A DNA stretch of 64,000 bases from Monarcha castaneiventris obscurior (GCA_026261815.1 JAMPIT010000481.1:2658501-2722500), one strand, 5' to 3'; shown: positions 12,301 through 24,290, counted from the stretch's first letter. Program-made: numbers and translations. The notes: generated by a model not told the origin, from the sequence alone.

Positions 12301-14710
12301 CCCAGGTTTTGTGAGGTGACTCCTAGTCAGAAACTCCAAAGGGGTATCTCTGGGGCTTGGGCTCTTTGGCCCTTGCCAGAATTCATTTTTACTTTGTTGG
12401 TTTGCTGTTTGGGTTTTTTTGGACACACACTTGCTTTTCCTGGTGTTGTAAATATTTTCCTGCATTCATCCACCACCTGAGCTTGTTTGCACGGTCATGT
12501 TCTATTCTGGTGGATGAGTTAAGAGCTGAGCTGAGCTCTGCCAGCACATATGTGCTGGAAGTTGTGTGGGAGACTGCTCCCAATCTGTTTTGCCTTTCCT
12601 GGCTATTCCAGCAATCTCTGCGCCGTCTGTTCCCCGAAATGCACTCAATCTTCCGTGTTCCAGGAAGAAGGAACCAAATTAAGGCCTGACTTCCAGCATT
12701 TGGAACAAAGATGGCTTTTAGCCATTCTCTAGACTTCACCAGTGACACTGGTGGGCTGCACCCCAGATTGCTGCATGAGATCACAGCAGGCAGGGGAGGC
12801 TCCCTTAGCTTCATTCACCTACAGACAGCAAATTTCCTGCCTCCTGGGCAGGACCAGCCCCTTTCACCTGCCCAGAAGTGTCCTCTGCAAGTCCTGGTAC
12901 TGACATTTGACTCTAGGGGACGCATCCCTCACAGTAATTCTTTAGGCTCATTATTAAGCAAGATAAATGGTAAATGAAAACAAAGGGATAAATGCTGTAG
13001 TTACAGCACCTGAAGCTGCAATTCCATCAGACCTTTCACACTGAGAGAAGTCAGGCAGGGCTGAAAAGAGATGTGACCTTCCAGGCATTTCAGCAATATG
13101 AGATGGGGCTGGATATGACATAATCTTCTCATTCAGTGAATACTTTGTGATGGTTGAACTTGGTTTTAGGGACGCAGTAGGGTGGAAATAATTCTTTGTG
13201 TATTTTAGAGCAATCAAATTAGGCTTTTGATGTATGAAGAGACCTAATGAATGATTAAATGGCCAAAATAATGGAATTAACAATATTGGGGTGCAATGTG
13301 ACGTGTTTCCCTGAAATGAATGCACAAAGCTTGCAAGGTCGGGATGATCAAGGACCATCTTTCTTTCCATCCTAAGGTGATGGATATAAATGAGACACAC
13401 CTATGATCTGCTCTGTCTGTAACTCTTGGAAGTTAATGTAGATTGTAGTGGGATCTTTCCTACTTGTCTGGATGTACGTGTTTTGTGTGGCAGGGTCTGC
13501 CCCCAGCACTGAGTTGTGCAGCCCCTGGCACAAAGCTCTGCTCCCCTTCAGGTTCAAAGTGTTGCTCTGCACCCCCTGAGATTGGAGGGACCATAACTCC
13601 ATCTCTGCTGTTGCAGGGGCACCATAAAGGGCACCCAAAAACTCCTCTGTGTTCCCTCAGCAGCTCGTTCCTTAGCTGAGGGCAGGAGTGGTGATGGCAG
13701 AGATGCTCTCCTCCATAAACTCTGGTCCATTAGGACTTGTGCTCTGATCCACCCACTTGTTCTCATTCCCTGTCCCCAGAGGTAAAGTTTAATCAAAAGC
13801 ATGCACATGAATGAGTTAGTCTAAATATCAATAAATGTTTCTTTCAGGAGAGGTTTGAGATATTTAATATTTAATAATCCCTGAAAATGAGCTTCTATTC
13901 ATGTTTCTCAATTTGATTCCAAGCATTTTGGCGGTGAGCGGCGCTCGCTGTCCCTGTGTGGGCAGCACAGCATAGATTATTTAACAATCCACTTTGTCTC
14001 CTCTAAAATATTCCTGTCTGCAGATATCCAAATGCAGCCCTTAATAAAGGCACACACAAAAAGCAAATGGTGCAGTGTGAACCTCTCAGTTACCTCCAGT
14101 CTTTGCTTTAGGCTGCACGCCACAGTGATGCTGCTTCTCTCAGCTCTCCTCTGTTGCCCTGGTTACTGATCAAAACCAGAGCATCCCTGCCGTGCCTGCA
14201 GCTGGACTTACACAGGCACCTTCCCCAGGTGAGGGCAATGCTGCTTCTGCCTTAAAGCACCAGTGCAGCCACCAAGGCAGCAGCTTTCCCTTGGGCAAGT
14301 ATATGTGCAGCTCCAACAATTGCTTTTATCCTCACACTCAGCTAGAGCTGACAAAGCCAAATCAGATTGATAAATAATTATATTACTATTTTTGTTAAAG
14401 CACTGGGTTTTCTGGAGGACCTCCAAATCTTGATTGCAGCAGCAGAGCTGCAGGTAGATTTGGCAGGATTTTGTCTCCCAAATTGACTTCTGTCTTGTTT
14501 TCCCTTTAAATCAAGGCAATCCTGACTGAGGAGGGAGTTAAGACTTTTTTTCCTGTGGCTGATTGACAGCTGAAAATGTGCTGTATTGGCTTGTGGATGG
14601 TTCCCTGCAGGAAATGGGCCTGGGGGGGTGACAGTGCCTCATGTGACAGGACTCAGAGGATGCTCCATTGTAAAGGGAGGCTCCTCCCTGTTCTCATTCA
14701 CAACACTTAC

Positions 14711-14864
14711 TTTGAGAGTTTCATTTCAATTTGCTGCCGGATTTCCTGTCTTTCCTCATCTGTTCTCCTTGGGAAAATATTCCTGTCTTCCAGCTCCTGC
14801 TTACTTGGTCTGTTCCGTAGTTTTACTGCCAGCAGTTCTTTCTTGCATTTTCTTGGCAAAGTAC
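14711..14864 (-). CDS. PHACTR3: PHACTR3 coding exon: first C-terminal RPEL repeat
   Basis: This 154-nt exon encodes GTLPRKCKKELLAVKLRNRP followed by SKQELEDRNIFPRRTDEERQ and ends in EIRQQIEMKLS plus part of a Lys codon. It contains the RPEL signature (R-P-S-K-Q-E-L) that binds G-actin in the PHACTR and MRTF families. In known PHACTR3 this begins the C-terminal RPEL array, which is followed by the PP1-binding tail. The match to mammalian PHACTR3 as I recall it is nearly residue for residue, which separates it from PHACTR1, 2 and 4. The acceptor is CCCAG before 14864 and the donor is GTAAGT after 14711. The exon enters with two bases, completing a split Gly codon, and leaves with two bases of a Lys codon. 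The following exons are outside the window. Confidence 0.95.
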
Positions 14865-17800
14865 CTGGGACATGCATTGAAAGGAAAGTTATTAGAAAGG
14901 CAGCTCCTGGGGATGAAACAGGAACTTGTGGAGAGCAGGGGTGGCACAGAGTGGCAGTGATCCGTGTGGGGCTGTGCAAGGAGCAGCTGCACACGTTAAT
15001 GTCAGAAAGCAGCACCACAGCTGAGCAGGGCTCAGACACAAAACCACCACAAACACAAGAGGGAACATATTTCTCAGGGCATGCAGGAGCTGCAGTTAAA
15101 TCTTTGTTTCATCTTGGGGGCACGGTGTGTAATAGGAGGTTAATTTGTTTTGGTTCCTTTTTGCTTTAGACGGTTTGGTTTCTTTTTAATTTAATGCTTC
15201 ACCTTTTCTACAGAAGGTCACCTCATTTTTAAAGAAAGTGACATTTAATTGGTATTTTTGTTTGGCATTTGAGATAGGATTAAAGTCTATTTTTTAAAGG
15301 ATGCTCTGGAGGTTGACAAGATTCTAAATCATAAATAGGTTCTCATTCCCAAATACTGGGGTTGTATTTGCTTGGGATCTGTGGATCTCCATTATTATTA
15401 TCACTGCTGATCTCAAATTTCTTTATGCAGAGGGATGGAGCCTGTACAACCTCCTTCCCACATTTACCTGTTGGGAAGAGTGGGGTAGAGTAGTTTTGGT
15501 CTCCCTGTGTGAGCAGTGAAAAATCTCTTGATAGTTGCACTGGCCTAAAATTAAACTTTTTAGAAACCATAATCAGCTCAAAACCCCTTTCTGGAGCCTA
15601 AAAGCTGTGCCCTTATTTAGCCCCCTCCTTGAAATGCTCTCACAGTCTGTTGCAAGCATTAATTAAATTAAACCACACAGCCCTGTCTGAAGTAGCAGAT
15701 ATACATTTAACAGATGGGCAGGGAAGTTAAATGATTTGGCTGCTGCCACATGGAGCCTTCTGCTAACTGAGTATCTGACTCCATCAGGAGCATTTGGCTC
15801 ACAAAGCCAGACTTGGGACTCTGACAACCAAGCTGGGAGTGGGAGCACAGGAACCAACAGAATTCCTGCTGCAAACAGCCTGAAGGACCTTCGGGGCTGG
15901 AAAGCTCCTGGGTATCCCTGCACACGTTCCTAGTTTCACCTGAGCATGTTAAAGAGGCAGGAATTTGGCCATGTCAGGAGGTTTCTGTGGAGAGCCTGCA
16001 CGTGGACAAGGAGCTCTGTGTGTGCAGGCCACGGGAGCTGCAGCACTGGCCAGTGCAGGGTGTCCCAGGGCAGGGCAGGACACCTTGGGGGCATGGAAAG
16101 TGATATCATCTATAGGATTTTTGTCATTGACTTTAAAGGAAGTGTGGTCAAAATCCTAATTAACAGTGTCAGCTCCATCTGTCAATCAAAGGTAGACTAT
16201 TCATAATGAGACATCATTTACCAGAGCAGGTTCAAATGCAAGTATACATGCAAAATTTAAATATTAAAAGAGAATAAGTGCATGTGAATAAAACAAAACT
16301 AGAGAACAAAGAGAATATAAAGCCCCAAGCTGGTTTTCCCCACATCCATTTTCAGCACCCTAAGACAAATTCTTTCCTGATCACTATCTCAGTAGAAACT
16401 GAACCTGCAAACACCCTTATTCTCTTCCTAAGGGTTATTTTTCCTGGTCAGTCAGGCACGTTCAGTGCCAGTCTGTCCCATGACCATCTATCTCAGGCAG
16501 GATCTTGGCTGGATTGTTTCATGGTTTATCACACCTCAGCTAGGTCAACAAGAAATGTTTGGGAAATTCACACCCTTTTCATGTTAGGGCTGCAGGTTCC
16601 TGCAAAAACTTCCTGCTTTAATTCAGTCGAATCATGACATTTAATTTCCTGTATGTTTGCTGTTCTTTTTCTCATATTCACTGTTCTATCAAACAAAAAG
16701 CAAATCCTAACACTGCCTGATGCTGGACAGACCTTGATTGCAGCAGTTATCAGCTGTGGGCTACGTTCTAGTAACACAGATTTTTTAAGCTCGTCTTGCC
16801 TTGTGTTGTCAGAGGTTTCAAGTAATAATTTATTGAGTAGGATGCTAATGGAAAACCAAGGTATAATTCCTCACTTTTTCCAGAGTTATCTGTGACCTGT
16901 CTGTACCTCCCTGTGGCAGGACTGTGGCACTGTGCCCCGTGTACTAAGGCACTACAGGGATCGTAAAGCAGCTCGGGATTAATGGATAGTTTTACTCCCT
17001 GACTTGGAAACCAGCCCAGATTTTTCCAAACTAGAAGGAACCTGGAGATGTCTAGGGAATTGTTCTGGTGCTGTTCCTGTCCCTGCTGCACCTCTGGAGT
17101 GGTTTGGTGGTTCACTGGAGTGAGGGCTGGCACCAGCGGTGCTTCCCAGTGTCCACACCAGAAATGCCTTGAGAATGTCCCAGCTTTTCCAACTGGACAT
17201 CAGCCCCAGAGCTCAGCATCCTCTGTGCTGGGCAGCAGCGTTGTTGCAGCCACGATAAAGCCAAAATATCTTTAAAACACAGCTGGTTTTCTCCGTTGGC
17301 CTCAGCCATCCCCAACACACCACTGATGCCATGATGAATTTTGTCTTTTCTTTTATACCCCTGTTATACCTTTTTGCAACTTCTGTATTCTTGGTGCTTT
17401 TTGCCTACATTCTTGGACTTGTTTGTTAAGCTAAGAGACTAAACATTTTAGAGGCTTCGTAGTTCGGGTGCCAGGGTGCCCAGAGCCCAAGGCCCTCTCC
17501 AGAACACATTTTGTAAACTAAGCTAGAACCATCCAGGGGAAGGTTCCTTGGGAGGGGGGGCTCATTTGAGCCTCTCATTGGGGAATATTTGATAGATTTG
17601 CTAATTAGTAAGACCTAGAATGTAAGACCAGATCTAGAAGAGGGGGACTTTGCAGGGGGGATGGGGGGGTGCACAGAGGTGTATTCGACCTGTTCGTGGT
17701 GCACCTAAGGGTCCTTACAATAAATACCAAGGTAAAACCCTTTTTCCCCTTCTAACCGTGTTCGCCTCTTGATTTTTAAGACCAGGAAAGGCATCACCAC

Positions 17801-18940
17801 CACTGTCCTTTACTGCAGACATTTTCCAAAACTCAAGCACTTATTGTGGAAAGCTGAGAGCTGCCTCTAGATATCACTGAAACTTGTACAATAACCAGTG
17901 CCCTCCTATCATCATAACCATGAATAATTATTTGTTAACTATAGAGAGGTTCACCTTCAATAGTAAAATATTCAGATTTGGTTTTGCTCGTAGGGGATAA
18001 TATATTTTCTGCCTGGCTGCCTCTAGCTCTTAGAATTTTTATCAAAGGAGACCACTTTTACACACATAGCCAGAAAAAAATAGAACTTAAAAGGTGGTTT
18101 TTAGGTTTTAAGCTATCCTTAAATGCACAGCAATTAGGCAAGGGACTTTTCTTTTGCCTTACCTTAGGAGTCTGTTCTGTTACTTGGTGTGTTAAGTCAG
18201 AGCAGCAGAACTCATGTCCTGTCTGCTGGCTCATGCTTTCAAAGACACCTTTTAAAATTCATCTTTCATCTGCTACAACAATTATTTTTTGATGAATTGT
18301 CCTCTGCCTGCCTTCTTTTAATGCATTCACGAAGAGAGTGAAGGATGAATTTCAGATTGAATCTGTCTTGCTAACATGAAAAACATTAAAACCTTGAATG
18401 AAAAATAAATTTTCTAATGAGAGCTGATTATTTTGCCAAAGCTCTCTTAAATAATTGCACAGGATTATAAAATGCATTCCCCATATGTCTCAAGAAGGGG
18501 TAAAATGGCCCAAATGGTGAGAAACTTCATTCTTTAAGGTATTTTCTCTACACGTTTGTCCTTCCTAGATTGATTGGTCTCTGTCACTTTTCTGTGTACC
18601 ATCACTGCATGGAATAATAGTCCTGAAATTCCAAAACACTGCCAGCATTGGCACTGGGTGTACAGAAAGCTCTGGCTATGGACAGGGAGATGTCTGGGGG
18701 TGTCTGTGTTCATACAGAGCAGCCCAAGGGCTGCAGCAGTAACTGAGAGGGTAAAGCACAGTGATACATCTCAGTGTGCAGTACCAATTTAACTTCAGCT
18801 TTTCACCAGGATTCCTTCAAAAAGTTGATGTGACAATAGAGGAATTTATCCTTCTCAATATTTTTTCTGTTGTCTGCTGCCTTTAGAGCATTCCCTTCAG
18901 TTGTGAGAGTGTACCTTTGTAATACAGTGACTTTCCTTAC
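14865..18940 (-). other. PHACTR3: PHACTR3 intron (4,076 bp) carrying a solo LTR
   Basis: This intron lies between the exon ending in the NDSVISG segment and the first RPEL exon. It has a GTAAGG donor at its upstream side and a CCCAG acceptor at its downstream side. Its main content is the solo LTR at 17324-17796, inserted in the opposite orientation to the gene. The rest is unremarkable AT-rich sequence in which I see nothing functional. Confidence 0.8.
17324..17796 (+). mobile_element. Solo LTR of an endogenous retrovirus (class I-like)
   Basis: This 473-bp block begins with TGATGCC and ends with GGCATCA, a perfect 7-bp terminal inverted repeat that includes the canonical TG and CA ends. 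It is flanked on both sides by the same 4-bp target-site duplication, ccac (17320-17323 and 17797-17800). An AATAAA polyadenylation signal lies at 17719-17724, about 70 bp before the 3' end, as expected for the R/U5 part of an LTR, and it gives plus-strand orientation. No primer-binding site or internal viral genes follow, so it is a solo LTR left by recombination. A 4-bp duplication is typical of gammaretrovirus-like (class I) elements. The U3 part contains an ATTGG (inverted CCAAT) and long G runs. It lies antisense to PHACTR3 within an intron. Confidence 0.85.
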
Positions 18941-19188
18941 CAGAAATAACAGAGTCGTTCAAAACTTCCTCATCCTGATAAAAAACAGACTCTTCCTTGA
19001 GCTCTGAGTTCATGATCATGTTTTCTTTGTTCTCATCTGACTCCTTAACCGAGTTCCTCTTGTTTTCTGAGTCGCTGCCATAACTCAGCGAGTTCTCCTT
19101 CTCTTTGTTGCGCTCCATGCTCGATGTTCTCGAGGGTCGGACATCCACTCTTTTTTTTGGAGAGCCTTTGCTTTCTCTTCCATGGAAG
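18941..19188 (-). CDS. PHACTR3: PHACTR3 coding exon: central acidic/basic linker
   Basis: This 248-nt exon starts by completing a split Ser codon and encodes SFHGRESKGSPKKRVDVRPS, then RTSSMERNKEKENSLSYGSD. It continues through SENKRNSVKESDENKENMIM and ends NSELKEESVFYQDEEVLNDS-VISG. It aligns with the human PHACTR3 segment from GRESKGSPKKR through DEEALNDSIISG. The segment is rich in Ser, Lys and Glu, probably disordered, and holds basic SPKKR and RTSS sites that look like phosphorylation targets (inference). The acceptor is CCACAG before 19188 and the donor is GTAAGG after 18941. It enters in phase 2 and exits in phase 1, matching its neighbours. Confidence 0.94.
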
Positions 19189-20117
19189 CTGTGGGTAGAA
19201 GATGCACAGCCCAGTTTTTACAAAGACTGTTTTATTGCTGCAGCACAAACTTAGATGAGAATGAGAAAAATGTCCTGTAGCTCGTAAAGGGCAGGGCAGG
19301 GAGTTCAGCAGGGACCAACACTGGGTGGCATTTTCAAGTTGATAATGGCTAATGTGGATCTACTTTCCTGTCTCTGCCATTAAAATAAGATATGGAGGGA
19401 TGGTGATGAATGTTTTTCTTTGATATATGGTCACAAGATATACTGTAGTGATTGAAAAAACCCACAACAACACGGCCTTCTAATGTGAAACATGCGTGGC
19501 ATGAAATGTGACCATTCATATGATATTGTATGATCATGACAAAGGGCCTGAAAATGGTATCAGGTGAATCTGTGCCCTGGGACAGTAGTTGTTAGGGAAC
19601 TGAGAAATGATACCTCCTTCACTCCAAAGCTCTAGGATGGCAAAGGTTATCTCTGTCCTCTGATATACAGGAGGATTTATAATGAAACCCAGATAAAGCA
19701 CCCGATGTGCTTCCCAAAAGCATTTGTATTAAAAATGGATCTTGTATGTGCTCCTGTGCCAGCCAAAACCACAGAAATTGCAGCATTTCTCATGTGTAGA
19801 GGGCTGGTACTTGGAGCAGGATGTGCCTTTGCTACTCTAACTTGATCAAGGATTATCCCGTGACTCTACCTGCTTGAAAACCTACTCCATGCCCCAGTAG
19901 CCTCCCCAGAAAGGACAAACATACTCTGAAGCAGCTGCCAAATGAAGCAGTTTAACCAGGGATGGATGTTCCAAGCAGTGACATCATGAGGAAGGTAACC
20001 CCAAGCTGCAGGAGCAATTAAAACACTAACAACAGGAGATAGGAACATTTCCCAAGAGCAGTGATGTGGTGGGATGAGTGTCCTCATGCAGCCCTGGAGC
20101 CAGGAGGCTGTAGGTAC
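19189..20117 (-). other. PHACTR3: PHACTR3 intron (929 bp)
   Basis: This short intron lies between the LHRALATKHRQD exon and the GRESKGSPKKR exon, with a GTACCT donor and a CCCACAG acceptor. I see no repeat, RNA gene or other feature in it. Confidence 0.85.
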
Positions 20118-20292
20118 CTGTCCTGCCGGTGTTTGGTGGCCAGAGCCCTGTGGAGTTCTTCAATGACTCTGCTGGGAGGTAAAGGCAGATGAACGGCAGC
20201 CAGGTGAGGGGAACCAGTGGGCGTTGTTACCTGGCCTCTGCCATGGGGCTCTGAGCTTTTCTGGCCAGAGGGGTGGAAGAGGGCAGCTTGTC
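20118..20292 (-). CDS. PHACTR3: PHACTR3 coding exon: conserved SRVIEELHRAL block
   Basis: This 175-nt exon encodes GQAALFHPSGQKSSEPHGRG, then QVTTPTGSPHLAAVHLPLPP and SRVIEELHRALATKHRQD, ending with two bases of a Ser codon. The TPTGSPHL and LPPSRVIEELHRALATKHRQ parts are strongly conserved across PHACTR proteins, while the first third is variable. I chose the acceptor at 20293-20294 (TCTCAG) because it reproduces the human PHACTR3 junction, in which a split Gly codon is followed by Gln-Ala. Two tandem AG acceptors further upstream (exon starts 20379 or 20382) keep the same frame and have a better polypyrimidine tract, so a longer version of this exon is possible. The donor is GTACCT. Confidence 0.88.
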
Positions 20293-23200
20293 CTGAGATT
20301 TGGGAGGAACCAACAATGACGTAGTTCTTCAGGATGGTGGAAGGAGGAGATTTCATGGCTGGGTCATCCATTTCACTTCCTGCTGCCAAAACACAAGAGG
20401 GGAAGAGGTTGTGCAACACTTTTTTGTTTGCTTTTTTTTTTTTGCACAGTCTGCACTGAAATTCATTTGTTGTATTGAACAGAGGATAAATGGTGATGTT
20501 TTGCTCTTGCTGTGAGGTAACTGGCTGTGAGTAACTGAGTTCAAAATGCTCCTGCTGCACCGCTCCACATCTTTAATCCAACAAAATAGATACCTCTCCC
20601 ACTTCCCCTGTTTCTCACAGGATCAGATTCTCCTTTTTCCCAGCCCACCAATGCATTTTTGCTTGCCCACACTGTTGCTCTTAGCCACCAAAGGCTTGGG
20701 CTGTGGTGGCTTTCCAGTCTAGCATTTTCTCTGCTGGACTCTGGCAGACTGTATTAAAATTTATGCCCTGTGGTTCTGAGTCTGGACAGAATGTACCAGT
20801 GTCTGTTCGCTGCTCCTCTGTGATTGCTGCACAGCTCAGACCTCTGTCTTTCATATGCCCGTTGAGAAAATGCCAAAATCATTATAATATGAGGATAATG
20901 TTTGCATAACAAAACTTGCCAAATGGCATCCAAATGAAAGATGGGGTATTAAGCACTAACAAGAAAAAGAAGGGTGGGGCAATCTAACCTCTTTTTACCC
21001 CCAGGACTCAGGTATTTTCTATGCAATGTAAACATTTTGTCTGAAATTAGAGTCGAGTTATACATTTCCACTGATATACACATTGCCTAGCATTTGAGCC
21101 TGAAACACAGTGGACATTTCCCTGGTTGTAAATTTGGTAGCTTCACGCCCTTAGGATAACTGAACATCTGGCCTGAAAAAGATGCTGCTTAGTTTTTCTG
21201 TTCTGCAGTCCTTTTCCCTCTCCCCCTAGATCCCTGTCCCAAGCCTCTGGGATTCGGAGTTGTTTACACCAGCAGCTCGGGCAATGCGAGTTCCTCATCC
21301 CAGAGTATTTCTTGTCCCTTGTTGCCACCTAGTGCTTCACGCAGGAATTTAGACTGGCACAGCTTGAGCAGCTTTGGTACAAACGTGTTTTCTCGGGTAA
21401 TTTTCCTTTTTTTTTTCTGCTTACTTTTGAGATAAATCCTTCAATTCATAGCAGAGAAAAACTTCTGCTCAAGCCAGGATTTTGCTGAAGCAGTCCTGTA
21501 ACAAGGACTTGGTTCCAGTTAGCAGGGTAACTTGCTAGACAACTGGAGAGGGTAAAAAACATTAACTTCAGCTGTTAAATATCTCCTCTCAGAGCCAGCA
21601 TCCTGCATAAGGGTCACCAAAAACATGCCTTTTCTTAAGTTTGCTTGAGAAGAGCTCCTGAAATCATAACCAAAGTCTAACCCTGAAAATCTGAGTGTGG
21701 CAACACTATGCCTGGTCTCTTCTCTTGTTTGTGGGCTGAGAAGAGCATCCTTCAGTGAGGAGAGCTGCATCCACAATAAAATCTCTCTTGTTCTAAGGAA
21801 GGTCTAACATTACTTTTTTTTCATTTGGGGGGGGTTTGTGCACATTTGTGTCCCTCCAGCCCAGAAACCTTAGCAATGGCTTTGTCCATCTCTATGCAGA
21901 CAGGAGACAGGCTTCAAAACTTACCCTGTTTAAAGTCTGCAAAGTCTGAAAGCATTTCAGGGGCATTTCTCCAAGTGCCAGAGTTCCTGATGTGCCATGT
22001 CTGAGGCACCTTCCCACCCCGGAACTCCTCCTGCTCTGATCAGGGTGGCTGCTCCAGCCAGGACACAGCCGAGCTCTGCTGAGCAAAGCTGGGCTTGGTA
22101 CTCCAGGGGGTTTTGATTTTGTGCTACGGTGGAGATGGACAGAGAACATTTATTATCAATTGCTGCCCATTGAACCATGGCCTGAGGGGGTGGGCAGAAC
22201 CACTTTCTGAGCCACTTGATCCTCTGCACAGGGAGAGAAGGGGTCTGTGTTTCCCCAGAGCGAGAACCATGGGCTCAGCTCAGCCCTAAAGCTGGAAGAG
22301 AGGAGATGTTTTGTCTTTACACCAGCTTGCTCCTGGTCAGGGGCCAATTTCATCCTCGTTGAAGCTTTGTACAATATTGAGAATTTCCTGAGAACACACC
22401 TGATTTGTCCTAGTGACAGATGTTCAGTGAATAATCTTGCAAAGTGATGTTTTGGCACCTTGCCCTGTTCCTCCTCTCTCTGATTAATTGGTGCTTGACT
22501 TACTCCTCACTCCTCTGCTGACAGCATCCCTGGCATTGTATAGGGGGAAAAAACTAAACACAAAAGAGCTTTTCAGCCTCTTCATCTTCCTTTTCTTTCA
22601 TAATCGCCCTTTTTCTCTCCCTACACTTTTGTATTTCCTCTCACTCACTGATGGTATTTGTTTAATTTTAACTTAGCACTGCCTCCACATCCCCACAAAA
22701 ATAAACATGTATAATCACTACTGGAAAAGGGTCTAGAGTCACTGGAGTCATTGAGAAAATTAAAAGTCATTCTTTGTGGAAAATGTAAATGAGAATTAAA
22801 TACCAAAACCCAAAATATCTCAGATGCTACAGGAAATACTTGGGTTAAGCAGCAAAATATGTGAACTCTAAATGCTCTGAAGTGCCTGGTGGAGGTGTGA
22901 TCTCTATACCCTGCGTGGGTCAGGTTTCCAAACACATCTGATGCCAAGCATGGCCTTCTCCTCAGCTGAGCAAGGGCACAGGGGCCTGGGGCTGCCTGTT
23001 CCTGTTGCAGGGTGGAAGGGGAGCCTCACCCACAGCACAGGATGGTGAAGCAACCTGAACAGCAGCTCCAAGGAGCACTAAAATAAAATACCATTTTGAA
23101 TCCAGCTCCCACTTGAGTTATTACAGCTTTTAAGCACAAAGTATGAATCGTTTCCATGGGAAACAAATACTTGTAATTTTCTTCAAAGAGACTGAAAACC

Positions 23201-24086
23201 TCAGTATTTTCTATAAGCCCCAGTGGTCAGGTCACAGTGCCCCTCTGATGTTTTGTTTCCTGGTGACTTTGAAAACCCTCCTCATTGTGCCAGATGATGA
23301 GTGTGGATGCAAATCAGGGCTCACATAATGGCTGTCATTTAAAAGTCTAAATATCCAACAGGTCTGACATTTAGATGTCAGGACTTGATTCTAATTTGCA
23401 ATAAGGCCCTTTTAACTGGTTTTACCATATGTAGGGGCCCTGAAATTGGAACCAACTAAAATCATTCTCATTTTAGCACCCTTTCTGCAGTGCCAGAATG
23501 CTGAGAAATGTAACAACATTGGCAATACATTAGAAAATCAGGCCCAGGGGAATTGCTTTTGGAAATGTTCAATGAAGTCTGGCACAGAGGATTGCCAGGT
23601 GTATCACTCTTGTGTGTTCTGCTAACGAGACCAGATTTCATAGCTCTAGTTTAGACCTGCCCTAGAGAGCAAACCCTTCAGACAGGAACCTCTGCAGAAC
23701 CTTTGACTTGAACCAGATTTTGGCTGCAGTCCTGCTCTCCAGTGGGAGTCTAGGTAATGAAAGCATTTAAATCTTCCTTGTGTTTTATGGCATATTGATA
23801 TGAGCCTGGGATTCAGCAGATGTCTGCAGTTAGTTTGATTTGTTTTACGTGTGTTTAGTGCTATAGACTCACACCAAATAATCCCCTGAGAGATTCAGAT
23901 AAATATGTGAAATACAAAGATCAGTGCATTGTGATCAGGCAGCCAGACATGGTTATGGCTCACTCACTTTAACTGGCCTGATCCTCAGCAGTTTGGGCCT
24001 TAAAAACAGACATGAGAAAAGGATTTGATAGGAGGTGAACAACACATAAAGGATGGGAAAATCTTTACTGAGCAGTGATGACTGAC
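20293..24086 (-). other. PHACTR3: PHACTR3 intron (3,794 bp)
   Basis: This intron lies between the PPPKAISKITKSITG exon and the SRVIEELHRAL exon, with a GTCAGT donor. Near its 3' end are two alternative AG acceptors (GGCAGCAG) at 20380-20384 on the minus strand. No recognisable repeat or second gene was seen; several T-rich and A-rich runs occur. Confidence 0.8.
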
Positions 24087-24290
24087 CTGTTATGCTCTTG
24101 GTGATTTTGGAGATTGCCTTGGGTGGTGGAGCTGGGAGCAATGGAGGGCTGGGAAGCTGTGCTGAGTTTCTTTCTGTCTGCTTCTGGGGGGAATCCGTGG
24201 ATTCAGGTACGAGTAAGGCTTGTGGACTGTCTTCAGATGCTGGCAGGCTGGCATCTTCCAGTTCTTCCGTGGGTGCTGAAGGTTTCTTGG
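24087..24290 (-). CDS. PHACTR3: PHACTR3 coding exon: proline-rich segment
   Basis: This 204-nt exon encodes AKKPSAPTEELEDASLPASE, then DSPQALLVPESTDSPQKQTE, RNSAQLPSPPLLPAPPPKAI and SKITKSITG. The QLPSPPLLPxPPPKAxSK core is recognisably human PHACTR3. The first half is diverged but keeps the same acidic, Ser/Pro-rich composition. The PSPPLLPAPPPK stretch is a possible SH3- or profilin-type ligand (inference). The acceptor is CCACTAG before 24290 and the donor is GTCAGT after 24087. Entry and exit are both phase 1, so skipping this exon would keep the frame. Confidence 0.92.

Larger units (their letters stand above)
1..14710 (-). other. PHACTR3: PHACTR3 intron downstream of the RPEL exon (left-truncated)
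   Basis: I see no exon here. PHACTR3 runs on the minus strand, so this is the intron after the exon at 14711-14864. The next exons should encode the remaining RPEL repeats and the PP1-binding C terminus. I looked on the minus strand for RPEL-type and C-terminal PHACTR peptides and found none, so this intron is probably longer than 14.7 kb and continues beyond the left edge. It holds one CR1 copy (about 846-1285), a polypyrimidine tract (2698-2730), a polypurine tract (3128-3155), a short TTTG repeat (6313-6330) and AT-rich stretches that may be conserved noncoding elements (about 9660-9800 and 13860-14060). The short open frames in it show no coding character. Confidence 0.6.

Noticed and set aside
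14576..15169. 197-codon plus-strand open frame
   Set aside because: It runs antisense over the PHACTR3 RPEL exon; the minus strand is the clearly coding one.
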